Shown here: piece by piece, positions 53,508 through 63,956 of the stretch
How positions within the stretch are numbered: position 1 is the first letter of the stretch
Layout of the letters: every line of letters begins with the position of its first letter
DNA from: Flabesymbios commensalis
Taxonomy: Eukaryota > Annelida > Polychaeta > Terebellida > Flabelligeridae
Direction of reading: 5' to 3'
DNA: 64,000 bases
Assembly (NCBI GenBank): GCA_964017125.1
Contig: OZ024915.1
Coordinates: 17,775,273-17,839,272, forward strand
Program-made: the position numbers and the translations under genes
Notes under the pieces: model-generated
Databases searched by the model: none
Told to the model about the DNA's origin: nothing
What the model saw: only the letters and a program-made list of their open reading frames with translations

Positions 53508-56500
53508 AGAAGAAACATTTTGTGTCTTTGAAACTTGAAGGCCAGAGTGAGGTTCGAATCCGTGATCTCTTTCCAAGCAGGCAGCCTTAACCACTGCACC
53601 AGGGCCCCCGCCCTCCCGCGCAAGACATGCGTCAACAAATAAAACATCGGTGATTAAGAATATGATGACATCATATTACTCCTGCGGCGTTGGATTAACC
53701 ATTTCCATCTACCTGGACGTTTAGTTCAACCACACATTTTCATGCAGGACTCTTTCATCATGTTCATCACGGGAACATAATCAGGATAATGTATACCAGC
53801 AAACACGAGACGGTCAACCAATGTTGTCATACAGTTTAGGTCATTTTAGGTATTTTAAATTCACGAGAGCCATTTGAATGTAACTCAAAACATGTGAAAT
53901 ACACTGTGGTAGATCAGAATAAAGCATTGTTTATTTGTTTCTTCAAAACCTAATAAAGAAATCAATTCACAAGAGTCTCGCACATTTTCATACGCTTAAC
54001 ATGCTTAAAAGGATGAAAATTGTCCGGATATTATCATGATTATGTTCATATATTTGAGGTTAAATACTAGATAATAATACACGGTCACGTGATTAAACCA
54101 ATAATTACACGATGATAAGCTACCCTAAGCTTGATAACACTTTGGCTACGTTCATAATAAGTGATATTTGCACGACCGGTAACAACACATATGTTTAATA
54201 AAGTAACTGTAGCAGACTTATGGTTCTATTGGCTTATCTAGCATGACATGAATGTCTGTCTCTGTATGTACAGGTATAGCTGCCTGACTTGTACATTGTA
54301 CCTCTAATCTACAAGTACACCTTCTATTGCTCATAGACCGGACACGCTTACATAGTATTATACCCAGAAAATAAGAGACGTTAGCCCAATGCTGGCTTAA
54401 TGCTGGTGCATCGCCGAAGGCGGTGAGCCAGCATTAAGCCAACATTGGATTTTCTAGGATATAATACCTTCTGTCAATATATGACACCAATCCTAATAAC
54501 GTACAAAAACTGACATACAGTAGTAAAACATGTAAAATAGGTCATTTCAGCTTTTATGTAATGTAATAATTACAGGTATAAATGTTATTTTCTCCTCATT
54601 GCAGGGGGTTCGAGCATAGATAGATATTTATTTATTGAGAATGGGAAGTCTGTGTAGACTTATGCGTCATTAAGATGAACAGTACATTATATTGTAAAGT
54701 GCATGATATGATAAAATAAAAAATGGTGTAAATATATGTACAAGTAATCAGTGGTAATAAATTATTTAAAATAATCAAAAGAAATATACATGTTAATGAT
54801 ACTATACATGATATAAATGTGCTGAAGCTTTATTGCAATTATAAAATGTAGCATCAGTTTTTATTGTTATGTCGAAATTTCAGTCACTGGAATATTGGAA
54901 CTAAATAAGGTCTGCCTCTAACAGAAGGCTCAGGAATTCTTCTCATAGAGGTTGACTTTAATTGCGATCTCAGCTCAGCGAAATAATCTAAACATGTGTT
55001 CCGAAAAGCTACCCGGTGAATTTTAATAATTTTCTCACATCTTCATGATCTTAGTCCACTAATTATCACTTATTTAAAAAATATGAGACCTAAAGATGAA
55101 TTCTTCGGCCGGGCGACGTGAAGCTCCCCCTTTGTGACCTTTGTGGGCTCCACAGGTCATGTCCCATTTAACCCTTTAATCGTCAATCACGAATATAATC
55201 GTGATTATTCCATTTCTCACCACTTCAAATAACAAATATTGAAGGTGAAACGTGACTCCGGGCAGCAGTATTTGAAAATCCATTGCCTCTATTTTACCTA
55301 CTAGGCCTAGAAAGAATTTTACCCATCTGAAGTTGTGGATCGCGACAGCGAGACACAACTTCAAGTGGGTAAAAATTGCAAATTTTGTATAGATAACCTT
55401 GCGGTTAAAGGGTAAAACACTGAAACAAATTCATATTGGACATTTTTTTATGTTAAGTTAACATTTTTTACTTTTATTTCTTTGTCAGTGACACCATTGT
55501 GGCGCCGTGAGCGCATCTGTTCATTCTCACTGTATTATCATGATTATAGGCAACACCGCAGTTAATCGAATTTTAATGTTGTATAAATAGTTACATTATA
55601 ACTTGATAAGTAACGCGTTAGTGGCTTCATGCTGTCACCGACTCTTCAGTGGCCGCCGACAATATCTGCATTCCCAGCTGTGAGCCAATTATGACACAAT
55701 GCTAGGCAAGCACGATAGGCGTTGGACCAGCATTAGAGCACCATTGATCATGGCTGCTATGTTTATACAACGTTGGTGTCAAGAACCCTTTAGCTACTGC
55801 AAAATTGAATCATATTTTCATTCATTGTGAGGAAAATGGAGAAAAAGTGAATGGAAAATATCCAGTTTCATCAATTTTATAAAATACGCGAGTGTAATAT
55901 ATGATAACGAAAGCTCAAAACAAACCTTATTTCGAAGGGTTGCTTCATTTTTCTTTCAGTTGACATTTCTCTAAAAATGCCCTGTGCGAATATATATGCA
56001 CCTCTGGCAGGTAAGGTGTTAATTGAGCAGAGATGATGACAATGAAGCCATCCCCGGCGTCTGTAATCAACACATAGACGGGGAACACCCCAGATGGCGG
56101 GGCCTTTAATTAGGATGCCCCTGTGGGATATGACGTCACAGGCTATAGGTCACGTGTCACACACGGGGTTACGTAAACACATCAGACACGAGACGTAAAA
56201 TTATTGCTGGGTTAATGCTGGTCCAGCGTCTTAGATGCTGGCCCAACATTATCCCAGCAATAATTTAGCATCTTGTGTTTGATGCGGGGGGGTGGGGGCA
56301 GAGAAAAAGGGAAGCGCAGACGGGGACGTAACCGTGGTTTAAAAGTACAGGGTGAGCGATAATAAGCCACTTTCCCTTGATAAAATACTAATTAGTTCAC
56401 AATGATCGATGTACTTTGCAACAGATGTGGGAGGCTCTAACCATGCTAATAACGTAGAAGTGGAGTTAACTTCCCACGTGACGACCATACTGCCGTGCAA

Positions 56501-57986
56501 AGCCAAAAGGCAGTATTTGCTTACCTGTAAAATAAGCAGATACTACATTTTGGCTTTGCACGGCAGTATACTGCAATGTGCAAAGTAAGCAGTTACTGTT
56601 GTGTGCCCTGTCTCGCAATATATAACTCAATTAAATTATATTATCATTTTGTCAAAATTAGACATTGCTCGTCCAGAACATTCCGTCAATGATTGACCCA
56701 GAAAATGTGCTAAAGCGGTGCAACATACCCTTATTTATATGAAAGAACAGGTATGCTGATATGGAGATTTGTCAGTGCCAACAGCTTGAACAGGATACAA
56801 TTAAACAAAGTTTACTCTGTGAAATATAAACATTATAATCATAGTTTATGCATTTCATAGATGTAATTTATGTACACTAATTGAGAAAAATGTAAAAAAT
56901 ATATCATAGTCATTTAGTTACCTGTATTGATGCAGCTATACGTAGAACTGTCTATATACATGATATATAAACATAACAAAGTACACTGAAGTATAAATCT
57001 TATGTAGCGACCACGATACAGACAAGTGTTATTGAACGGTGATTACATGTAAATGTTCATCACTAAGCCGTCATTAAATAACTTCAAACTTTATAAACCT
57101 GCACATGTTAGACCTTTAACTAGCTGGGTGTTTTGTGCAATTTTCATTCACTTTGAGATGAGAATCGAGCAATTCTCAACTCAAGGTGAATGAAAATTAA
57201 GCAATTGCATAAAAATAATCAAGTGTAATTATATGAAATAAGAACCCCGAAACGTTTCAATGTTAACGGATTTTCCATGAAAAGCAATTATCATTTAGCA
57301 TTTTGGTCATTTAGCAAATAGGAGCTTAAAGGGTTAAATTGGAAGCTCTCCAAATAATTGAGATACAAAGTGTTTTTATCCAGTGACTATATACTATATA
57401 GGAGGGGGGGGGGGGGGTACTATTTTCCAGCGGCTACATAGATGGCCGACATGGCTGATGGGTAATGTTCGCGACCTTAGATCCGGGTTCGAGTCCTGGC
57501 CTCCCATCATTCACTCTCTGTGTAGCACATACACATATTTTTGTACTGACAACAATGGATGCTATTTTATTGCTATTATGACAATTATTATGGCACATCA
57601 CTATTTTTCATAAATCAGTGTGCTACAAAATGTGTATATCCTTTAAAAAACGTCGGCCCTACGTCTTCGACGTTGGTCCAACATTGTACAAATGGTATAC
57701 AAATGTCGTGTGTTTGCTGGGAACTACACATCCTCGCAAGCCAGGGAATGTACGACGATGCTCGCATCCGTCATTTACACTAAACAGTCAGTATGGAACT
57801 ACATAATTATTATAATAATCCCAACTGGAAACTCAGAACGTTTTAATTATGACGAATATTCCATTTTTATTGAATACATTTTATCCAAAACATGGTGTGT
57901 AGTGTATAAAGCGCCTAGGGTGTTTAAATGGTTAATGAGTAGATATTATGCCTTCATGTTAGCAGGGTATTACATGGTTATTACAA
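53508..57986 (+). repeat. Three-copy tandem array, unit 3 (4479 bp)
   Basis: Collinear with unit 1, including D-type MITEs at 55168-55415 (intact hairpin), 55780-56022 and 57117-57337, and A/B palindromes at 54372-54454, 56170-56282 and 56487-56569. It ends GGTTATTACAA, then unique TACGAGCAG. Confidence 0.95.
57650..57720. repeat. Family A palindrome variant, kept only in unit 3
   Basis: ACGTCGGCCCTACGTCTTCG and ACGTTGGTCCAACATTG form the centre, followed by GTCGTGTGTTTGCTGG. Units 1 and 2 (near 48105 and 53200) lack about 26 bp of the centre, a likely hairpin-mediated deletion shared by those two. Confidence 0.8.
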
Positions 57987-57999
57987 TACGAGCAGATCT

Positions 58000-58542
58000 C
58001 ATGGGCTCGTGCTAGCAGGTTATTACCATGATTACGTGATTATTACAATATGTGGTCTGATGTTCTCTTTGATAAAGCTGTCCCACGCGCCATCGTACAC
58101 AGGTACAAGTGGCTTACTATGTTTACTGAGAACCCGACGGTTGTAGCCCATGCTGAAATCATAATATATCTATCGAAAGCAGAACGTTGAATCACTATGC
58201 GCTAACAACAATCGGTATGCGGCGTCAACATATCGGAGTTGGTTGCTGGTGCTCCCCTGAGGAGGCTTCAACCTGCCATGAAGCAGCACCGTAGTCGTGG
58301 TAGTGATGGTAGTTAGTATAATGATGCTTAACGTCACTTTTCGGCACTAGAAACAGCACTGTGAAAAATGGCGGACGACGAGGTTTGTTCATTGTTGCTG
58401 AAATTTCAGTGACATGTTCGTATGGCGGCCACTACAAGTACGTGGTGTTAAAGGAGAAATAGCCCTTCTTACGTAATATAATTTACGTTAGTGAAGTAAT
58501 TGTGAGCACAACTTTGATGATTCAACTGCAGGACCCATATAC
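58000..58542. other. Unique sequence, richer in CG
   Basis: The only long stretch in the right half with no family repeat. It holds ATGGCGG starts at 58368 and near 58421. Confidence 0.5.
58368..58409 (+). CDS. Possible first coding exon or short ORF
   Basis: AAAAATGGCGGACGACGAG has a good start context and encodes MADDE. A donor-like GTTTGT follows at 58383. Without splicing the frame reads MADDEVCSLLLKFQ and stops. A second start, CGTATGGCGGCC, follows near 58421. No downstream exon was recognised, so this may be chance. Confidence 0.2.
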
Positions 58543-58627
58543 CCACTGGACACATGACGTTGTTGCGACGTTGAATCAACGTCAATGACGTTGATTCAAC
58601 GTAGCAACAACGTCGTGTGCCCAGTGG
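58543..58627. repeat. Perfect palindrome, family A variant
   Basis: CCACTGGACACATGACGTTG and CAACGTCGTGTGCCCAGTGG outside, TTGAATCAACGTCA and TGACGTTGATTCAA inside. The repeated ACGTTG motif makes several alternative folds possible. Confidence 0.9.
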
Positions 58628-58916
58628 ATAGACATATATCATCATATTTCCCTAAAACCCGAAGAGGGACAAAAGTTCTATGTTCAAAGAGCTGTATTAA
58701 AATATTTACCTGTGTATGATGTATGTATACATCATATTATGTGAGCTTACAGTTTATAATTGCCGCTCACCCCCCCCCCCCCGCTGAGTTGTGAAAGGCG
58801 GACAAAAACTGGATGATTGAGAGTGGCGGGGAGTCACAGTGACAGAGTGAGTCACGGTGGACCTGTTACGCACCCTCTCAATACTAGAGCCTATCATTGC
58901 GACTTTTCGCCCCCCC

Positions 58917-58980
58917 CTGGATATGTAAGGGTGTATTCGCCACTTTGTAAAGTGGCAGATACACCCTTTCATATCCAAGG
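58917..58980. repeat. Family E hairpin
   Basis: CCTGGATATGTAAGGGTGTA and complement surround TCGCCACTTTGTAAAGTGGC. The core matches the other E hairpins, but the arms do not. Confidence 0.9.
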
Positions 58981-59040
58981 GGACGTTTTATTCTCGCAGT
59001 CACAGGAGTCTTTTTTATACATCTGTCGACGTCAGTCCCA

Positions 59041-59300
59041 CGTTAACTCTTAGAACGCTGAATACTTTTGTATAAAACATGGAGATCAAAGGGTTTTTTC
59101 AATTTGAAATCATCATAAATGTCTTAGTTAGCTCTTTCTGCTTCTTTTGAATACCTATGGTAAGGGTCTACGGCCTTTATAAATATGTTTACTCTTACAA
59201 CTTTACTTGCAGTTGCGTCTCGCTCACACGACCCACAACTTCAACATGAAGTGAGTGAAAATTATTCAGATTTGACAAAACGGATCACCTTTTTTCAATC
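59041..59300 (+). mobile_element. Chimeric MITE: family C body on a family D hairpin
   Basis: TTAACTCTTAGAACGCTG and AATGTCTTAGTTAGCTCTTT are C body. At about 59200, where the C palindrome should start (ACTCTTACA), it switches to an inverted D hairpin (GTTGCGTCTCGCTCACACGA) and the D flank TTATTCAGATTTGACAAAA. Confidence 0.75.
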
Positions 59301-59412
59301 TTGCTGGTTGACATGATTGATGTCAGGCTCTACCTCTTTACCTCTTTACAAGCTGATATGTAATGTGTTGATAACAATAGTAAAAAAAAACGAATTTAAA
59401 TGGAGCCGGTGA

Positions 59413-59555
59413 TTGACCCTTTCAGCGCGAGGATCGTCTTTAGACGTCAGAATCTGACGTGTCCTCGGTACTGTACAGCATAATGTATTTAGATTTCCCT
59501 GTGATTTCATCGGTGAGTCGTAATGATTAGTCGATCCCCGCGCTATAAGAGTTAA
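59413..59555. mobile_element. Short C-derived element with both C termini
   Basis: TTGACCCTTTCAGCGCGAGG and TCGATCCCCGCGCTATAAG, then TTAA at 59552-59555, bound a 143-bp element. The middle, including TTTCCCTGTGATTTCATCGG, is not C sequence. Confidence 0.65.
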
Positions 59556-59640
59556 ACTTCTCAAAATATATGCAAGAGTAGGTCCGGACCTATACGGTGA
59601 ACGTGTCTGCTGTGATATTTTCATACTGACCATGTTATGG

Positions 59641-59785
59641 TTAATGGACGCAACTCATTTAAGACAGATTCGCAGATCTAAATATATACTTCTATTATTC
59701 GTCATTTGAAGCTGGAATTGCGTTAGCAATTCCAGCTTCAAATAAATGAAAAATAGAAGCATACAATTCAGCAGCAGAAGGGTTA
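59641..59785 (+). mobile_element. Short TTAA element, GAAGC hairpin subfamily
   Basis: TTAA lies at 59641-59644 and 59782-59785. The hairpin CATTTGAAGCTGGAATTGC pairs perfectly with GCAATTCCAGCTTCAAATG. The end is GCAGCAGAAGGG. Confidence 0.75.
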
Positions 59786-59812
59786 AAACGTGGAAATCTC
59801 GGTTAACATTTG

Positions 59813-59898
59813 TACAGCATTTGTACAATGTCGGCCCGACGTCCTCGACGTTGGTCCAACATTGCACAAATGCTATACACATGTTTTGTGTTTGCTGG
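59813..59898. repeat. Family A palindrome variant
   Basis: GCATTTGTACAATGTCGGCC and ACATTGCACAAATGC around GACGTCCTCGACG, then TTTTGTGTTTGCTGG. Related to the unit 3 hairpin at 57650. Confidence 0.8.
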
Positions 59899-60076
59899 AA
59901 AACCACTTGACACGTAACAGTCTCACACGGCAGAGGGCAACAATGACACTAATGGATCTTGGCTTGGTGCGCGCATTATTTACTGTATATATTCCTCGTT
60001 TCCGTCATAAAAAGTGAGAATGTGACAACGTGTTGTTCACCGAGTCATAGGTGATTGTCACGTGATCACTGTATTG

Positions 60077-60470
60077 TGTAACCCATCATGAACAACGCCG
60101 GAATATTTTTGTATGAACCATAGAGACCAAAGGGTTATTTTTAATTTGAAGTCATCATAAATGTCTTAGTTAGCTCTCTCCGCTTTATTTGAATACCTAT
60201 GTTATGAGGGTGCACATGGATCGTGTAAATTATGGATTCTTCCCACTTCACTTTTTACCCATTTTTTGCCTCACTATTCACTATTCACAATCCACGATGT
60301 TCGGACCCTAAAAACAGGTCATTCGCCATTCGTTCGATTCTTTTTTTCAACCCATGTGCACCCTCTGTTATGGGTCTACGGCCACAATAAAATTTTTAAT
60401 TCTTTCACCGCGGGAACCGTCTACAGACGTCAGATTCTGACGTCTACACAGACGTCAAATTTCAGGAAAT
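60077..60470 (+). mobile_element. Family C MITE interrupted by a small TIR element
   Basis: The C body (AACGCCGGAATATTTTTGTA, AATGTCTTAGTTAGCTCTC) is split at ACCTATGTTATG, resumes with GTTATGGGTCTACGGCC and ends in a worn palindrome (GACGTCAGATTCTGACGTC). Confidence 0.85.
60200..60372. mobile_element. Nested non-autonomous TIR element, 7-bp target duplication
   Basis: TGTTATG at 60200-60206 and 60366-60372 flanks 159 bp with inverted ends AGGGTGCACATGG and CCATGTGCACCCT. The intact family C sequence has this site once. The TIR and a 7-8-bp duplication fit a hAT-like element, which is a tentative call. Confidence 0.7.
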
Positions 60471-60698
60471 AAACGTCGCTGTCGCTGTGAATTATATAAT
60501 TGAATCTGGATGGTTTACCTTAACGTAGCATATAGCCACGACACGAAAAAAAGGACATTGACGTGCCCAAAACATGACGATTACGTGCAATCAGACCTGG
60601 AAAATTGTCACCATGTCACAGGACACAAAGCAATATCACAAAAGCTGTCGGAAAAATGTGTTTGTAGATAACACCATCAGAGGAACGAGTGTATCAGA

Positions 60699-60831
60699 CT
60701 GAGACCCATAACATGGGTATTCAAATGAAGCGCAAAGAGCTAACTAAAACATTTATGATGATTTCAAATTGAAGAAAAACCCTTTGGTCTCCATATTTTA
60801 TACAAAAATATACCAGCGTTGTAAAGGTTAA
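60699..60831 (-). mobile_element. Family C MITE, body half only
   Basis: GAGACCCATAACATGGGTAT, GAGCTAACTAAAACATTTA and the end CAGCGTTGTAAAGGTTAA are kept. The palindrome is missing. Confidence 0.7.
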
Positions 60832-60939
60832 GTGACGTTGGCAGTAAGCATAAAAGGTACAGTAGGGTATTAATACGGAATCAATGATGCGTGTCAGTCA
60901 GTCATATTTACATGTGCCGAGGATTATGACCTCATTCAG

Positions 60940-61041
60940 TCAACACGAGACGCTGATCCAATGCTGTTTTAATGTCGGGACAACGTCTGCGACGTTGTCC
61001 CAACATTAAAACAGCATTGGATCAGCTTCTCGTGTTTGCTG
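60940..61041. repeat. Family A palindrome, nearly perfect
   Basis: CAACACGAGACGCTGATCCA with complement ending CTCGTGTTTG. Inner arms TGCTGTTTTAATGTCGGGAC and its near-complement. Centre CGTCTGCGACG. Confidence 0.92.
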
Positions 61042-61075
61042 AGCATCTACAATACTATAAACCGATTAACCCTTG

Positions 61076-61293
61076 TCGTGCTAGGGCCGTTTATAAGAAA
61101 ATCCAATGCCACTGTAATTGATGATATATTTTGTGGTAGATCCACAGTTAATATAATAACTCAAATTGGAACATGTTTATTTTCCATACAGAGTATTATT
61201 TTCCCGTCATATGAGACTGGAAATTGCGTGAGCAATTCCAGCTTCATATGACGAAAAACAGTAGCTAACAGTTCAGCAGGATGAGAGGGTGTA
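61076..61293 (+). mobile_element. TTAA-type MITE with TTCATATGA hairpin
   Basis: Left end TTAACCCTTGTCGTGCTAGG, right end TTCAGCAGGATGAGAGGGT. The hairpin TCATATGAGACTGGAAATTG pairs with CAATTCCAGCTTCATATGA. Loop GCGTGAG. Confidence 0.75.
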
Positions 61294-61419
61294 AGTATGT
61301 AATGTGTTATATAGCCGGCGGAGGTACAAGTGGATGAGAAAATTAGCTAAGTCAATCATGTGATGATGACGTCATTATTAAATACATTAACGCTTATGCC
61401 TTTTCTATACTAAAATACC

Positions 61420-61515
61420 CAACAAGACACGCTACCCGAATGTTGGCCTCCGTCTTCGCCGTCGGCCCAGCATCAAAAGAACATTGGGTGGCTTAACGTT
61501 TTGTGCAGCTTGCTT
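61420..61515. repeat. Family A palindrome, eroded
   Basis: CAAGACACGCTACCCGAATG and ACATTGGGTGGCTTAACG flank CCTCCGTCTTCGCCGTCGG. Confidence 0.65.
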
Positions 61516-61544
61516 GGTAATTATACTTCCAATTTTTCAGCCAG

Positions 61545-61595
61545 TTGAAGCTGTGTCTCACTACCACGGTCTACAATTTCAGGTGAGTGAACATG
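61545..61595. repeat. Family D hairpin fragment
   Basis: TTCAGCCAGTTGAAGCTGTG and ACAATTTCAGGTGAGTGAA surround TCTCACTACCACGGTC. Several mismatches. Confidence 0.55.
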
Positions 61596-62267
61596 GTGAA
61601 AAAAGAATGTCGAGATTTTTTTAAAAATCGATTATTTTTTCATGTTTATGATACTGGTACCCTAGAATTATAGCCTTGTTATTTCCAAGAAACGGTTACT
61701 GCCTTTTGGCTTTGAATGAGTCATACAGCAATAAACACCATCACCGAATCTCTAAAAAATCTACAGTTTTCTTGATATCATAAATCAATTTAAGTTTATA
61801 TTTGCAACCTAAAAAGTGGCAGCTGCGTCCCTTTAATTACAGGGAGATGAATTGATAATATTTTAAGGTGGGTTGGGAAGTATATGTGTGATGTGTATGA
61901 CTATATTGTATAAATCTAAATGCTGGGGCCCGTTTCAGGTACGCATTCTCAGATGTCTCGCTCAGATATAGCTCATTTGCATATGAGAATCATTAAGATT
62001 GAACGAGTGGGTCAGAGTGCTCGTATGCTCTCTATACATGTTAAAGAGGGAGACAAATGAGGAAACTCAACGAGCTTTTTGTCATTGTCGTAAGCGGCAG
62101 GAATTAGGTCACGAGAAGTTTGGAAATAAACGTACCAAAAACGCCCCCCCTGGTCACAATTTACTTAACATAATATGCAAGTTACCATGGTTACATAAAA
62201 ACTCCCAAAATAGCGAGAGTGATTCATGTATAACAGTAAATCATGTAGTTGTTTCGCGACTTTGCCC
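61596..62267. other. No convincing gene
   Basis: Contains a family B half (GGTTACTGCCTTTTGGC at 61694) and a GGGGCCCGTTTCAGGTACGC element-like start at 61925. The 90-codon frame at 61999-62271 has no recognisable domain. Confidence 0.4.
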
Positions 62268-62518
62268 TTAACCCTTTCAATACTGAATTTACTATTGCCA
62301 TCTTCACCCACTACAAGTCGAGAATTGCTGCCGCAATTTCTCGACTTGTAGTGAATGAAGCTGATTTGATGTGGGTGAAAAATGACGAAAATTGCCATGT
62401 ATTGGTAAAACAGTTTCATGGAAAATTTATTCTAAAACCCCTAGTTGTGGGAGAATCAATTCTGTTTTCAGGGATGTAAAATGATGCTTTAATGCATCGT
62501 GAGAGCTTAAAAGGTTAA
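62268..62518 (+). mobile_element. TTAA-bounded MITE with ACTACAAGTCGAG hairpin
   Basis: TTAA lies at 62268-62271 and 62515-62518. The left end reads CCCTTTCAATACTG. The hairpin CACTACAAGTCGAGAATTGC pairs with GCAATTTCTCGACTTGTAGTG. The stem sequence is unlike other D elements, yet the AATTGC/GCAATT core is kept. Confidence 0.8.
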
Positions 62519-62842
62519 TCCTGTTAATGAAATCTTCTTGATCTACACATTGGTCGAATATAGGCCCTACCTTATATATCTAATCCAATTCAACATAATC
62601 TTTCTTGTACAATCAGCATGATCAGTTCAATAAGTTCAAAAAAGAACTCTCTAAATAATCAGGAGAGTTCTGAGAAGAATGTCAAGTGTTTGATACCTTG
62701 GCAGATATCAAGCCAAAATGGACATTTAGAGTGCTATAAATTTATAGAGATCGATGTCTTGGCCGTGAGAAAATGTTATGTTCCCTTTATCATGTTTAGG
62801 TCATCTACCATGTATAAACTAAACAATTAGTATCATGGTACT
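62519..62842. other. No recognised feature
   Basis: AT-rich unique sequence. A 70-codon frame at 62618-62830 shows no recognisable domain. Confidence 0.4.
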
Positions 62843-63073
62843 TTAACCCTTCCACCCCTATAGTCGTTGATAACCCGTTTTATTAGCCGTTCAAATCTCA
62901 GTTATTGGGAATGAAATGTGTTTTTAAACAATGAGAGTTGCGAATATTTAGTCACAAATTAAACAAGTATGGGAGATTTTCACCCACTTGAAGTTGTGGG
63001 TCGCAGTAGCGAGAGACAACTTCAAGTGCATGGGTAACAAATTAAATTATTTTGTTTAGCGTTTAAAGGTTTA
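62843..63073 (+). mobile_element. Family D MITE, whole-looking
   Basis: TTAACCCTTCCACCCCTATAG at the left, TTTAGCGTTTAAAGGTTTA at the right. The hairpin CCCACTTGAAGTTGTGGGTC pairs with CAACTTCAAGTGCATGGG. Reference for the D body of the chimera at 8857-9095. Confidence 0.75.
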
Positions 63074-63727
63074 CGACATAAAAGCTAAGTGAGATAATAG
63101 AGCTACAGTAACTATCTGTGATAAAGACGGGGCCCGCCAGTAACGTCATCGCCCAGTTAATACAGTGGTAATTTCGGGTGCAGATTAACCATGTTAACTT
63201 TCTTCGTGACAATATCTGAGCCACGTGTTCTACAAGCGCCATATATGGAATTCACTAGATGTTGGTTATCATCTAAAACGATGGCTAAACGTTACAAAAA
63301 CCCTTAGTCTCTTGGTTTATATAGAAAAAAAATACAGCCTTTTAAGAATTATATAGTTAGATAATGTTTACTGAGCAGTTAAATACACATGACTCTCTTA
63401 TGGTTTTGTACGGTTTCAACATGTTCAATGGCTTAAACTGTTAAACAGTATGCTTTGGACTGAAGCGATTGGGCCTACTTTAACGAACTAGTGACCCGAT
63501 GCTAGGCCACTTTCCAAACTGGCGATTTTCTATAACTATTCAACTAATAGCTAAATGTAAGGTATAATGACCGCCCAAATTAACTATCAAAAGAAATATT
63601 TTCCAACGCCAATTATCGACTCTATTAGATTCTCATTTTGATTGCATTAAACATGCTGAACTGGGCTAATAGTCTAATTTGGTTTCACTATAAGTCATTG
63701 TGAATTATCTGTTATCAACCTATACCC
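63074..63727. other. No recognised feature
   Basis: Unique sequence. Fragments such as AAAACGATGGCTAAACGTTAC near 63275 and AACCCTTAGTCTCTTGG near 63300 may be worn A and C pieces. Confidence 0.4.
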
Positions 63728-63789
63728 TGCAAAGTCAAAAGGCAATAACTGCTTACTTTTAAATAAGCAGTTACTGCCTTTTGGATTAG
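63728..63789. repeat. Family B palindrome
   Basis: TGCAAAGTCAAAAGGCAATA and AAGCAGTTACTGCCTTTTGG pair around CTTACTTTTAAATAAG. Confidence 0.9.
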
Positions 63790-63811
63790 CAGAACGGTAT
63801 AATGTAGTCCC

Positions 63812-63914
63812 AGCACACACGAGACGTTGATCAAATGCTGGTTCAATGTTGGGCCACCGTCTACGACGCTGGCCCAACATTGAACCAGCATTGGTTCAAC
63901 GTCTTGTGTTTGCT
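63812..63914. repeat. Family A palindrome, best-preserved copy
   Basis: AGCACACACGAGACGTTGAT, TGCTGGTTCAATGTTGGGCC, centre CCGTCTACGACG, then the complement to GTCTTGTGTTTGCT. Only a few mismatches. Suitable as a family reference. Confidence 0.95.
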
Positions 63915-63956
63915 GGGGTGATAAGTCAGAATTGATATCTGAAGGAGCCTGACCCC

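Noticed and set aside
312-63914. Recurring palindromes as a CRISPR-like array
   Set aside because: Spacing is irregular, copies lie in both intact and eroded forms among MITEs and SINEs, and the DNA is animal-like. They are dispersed elements.
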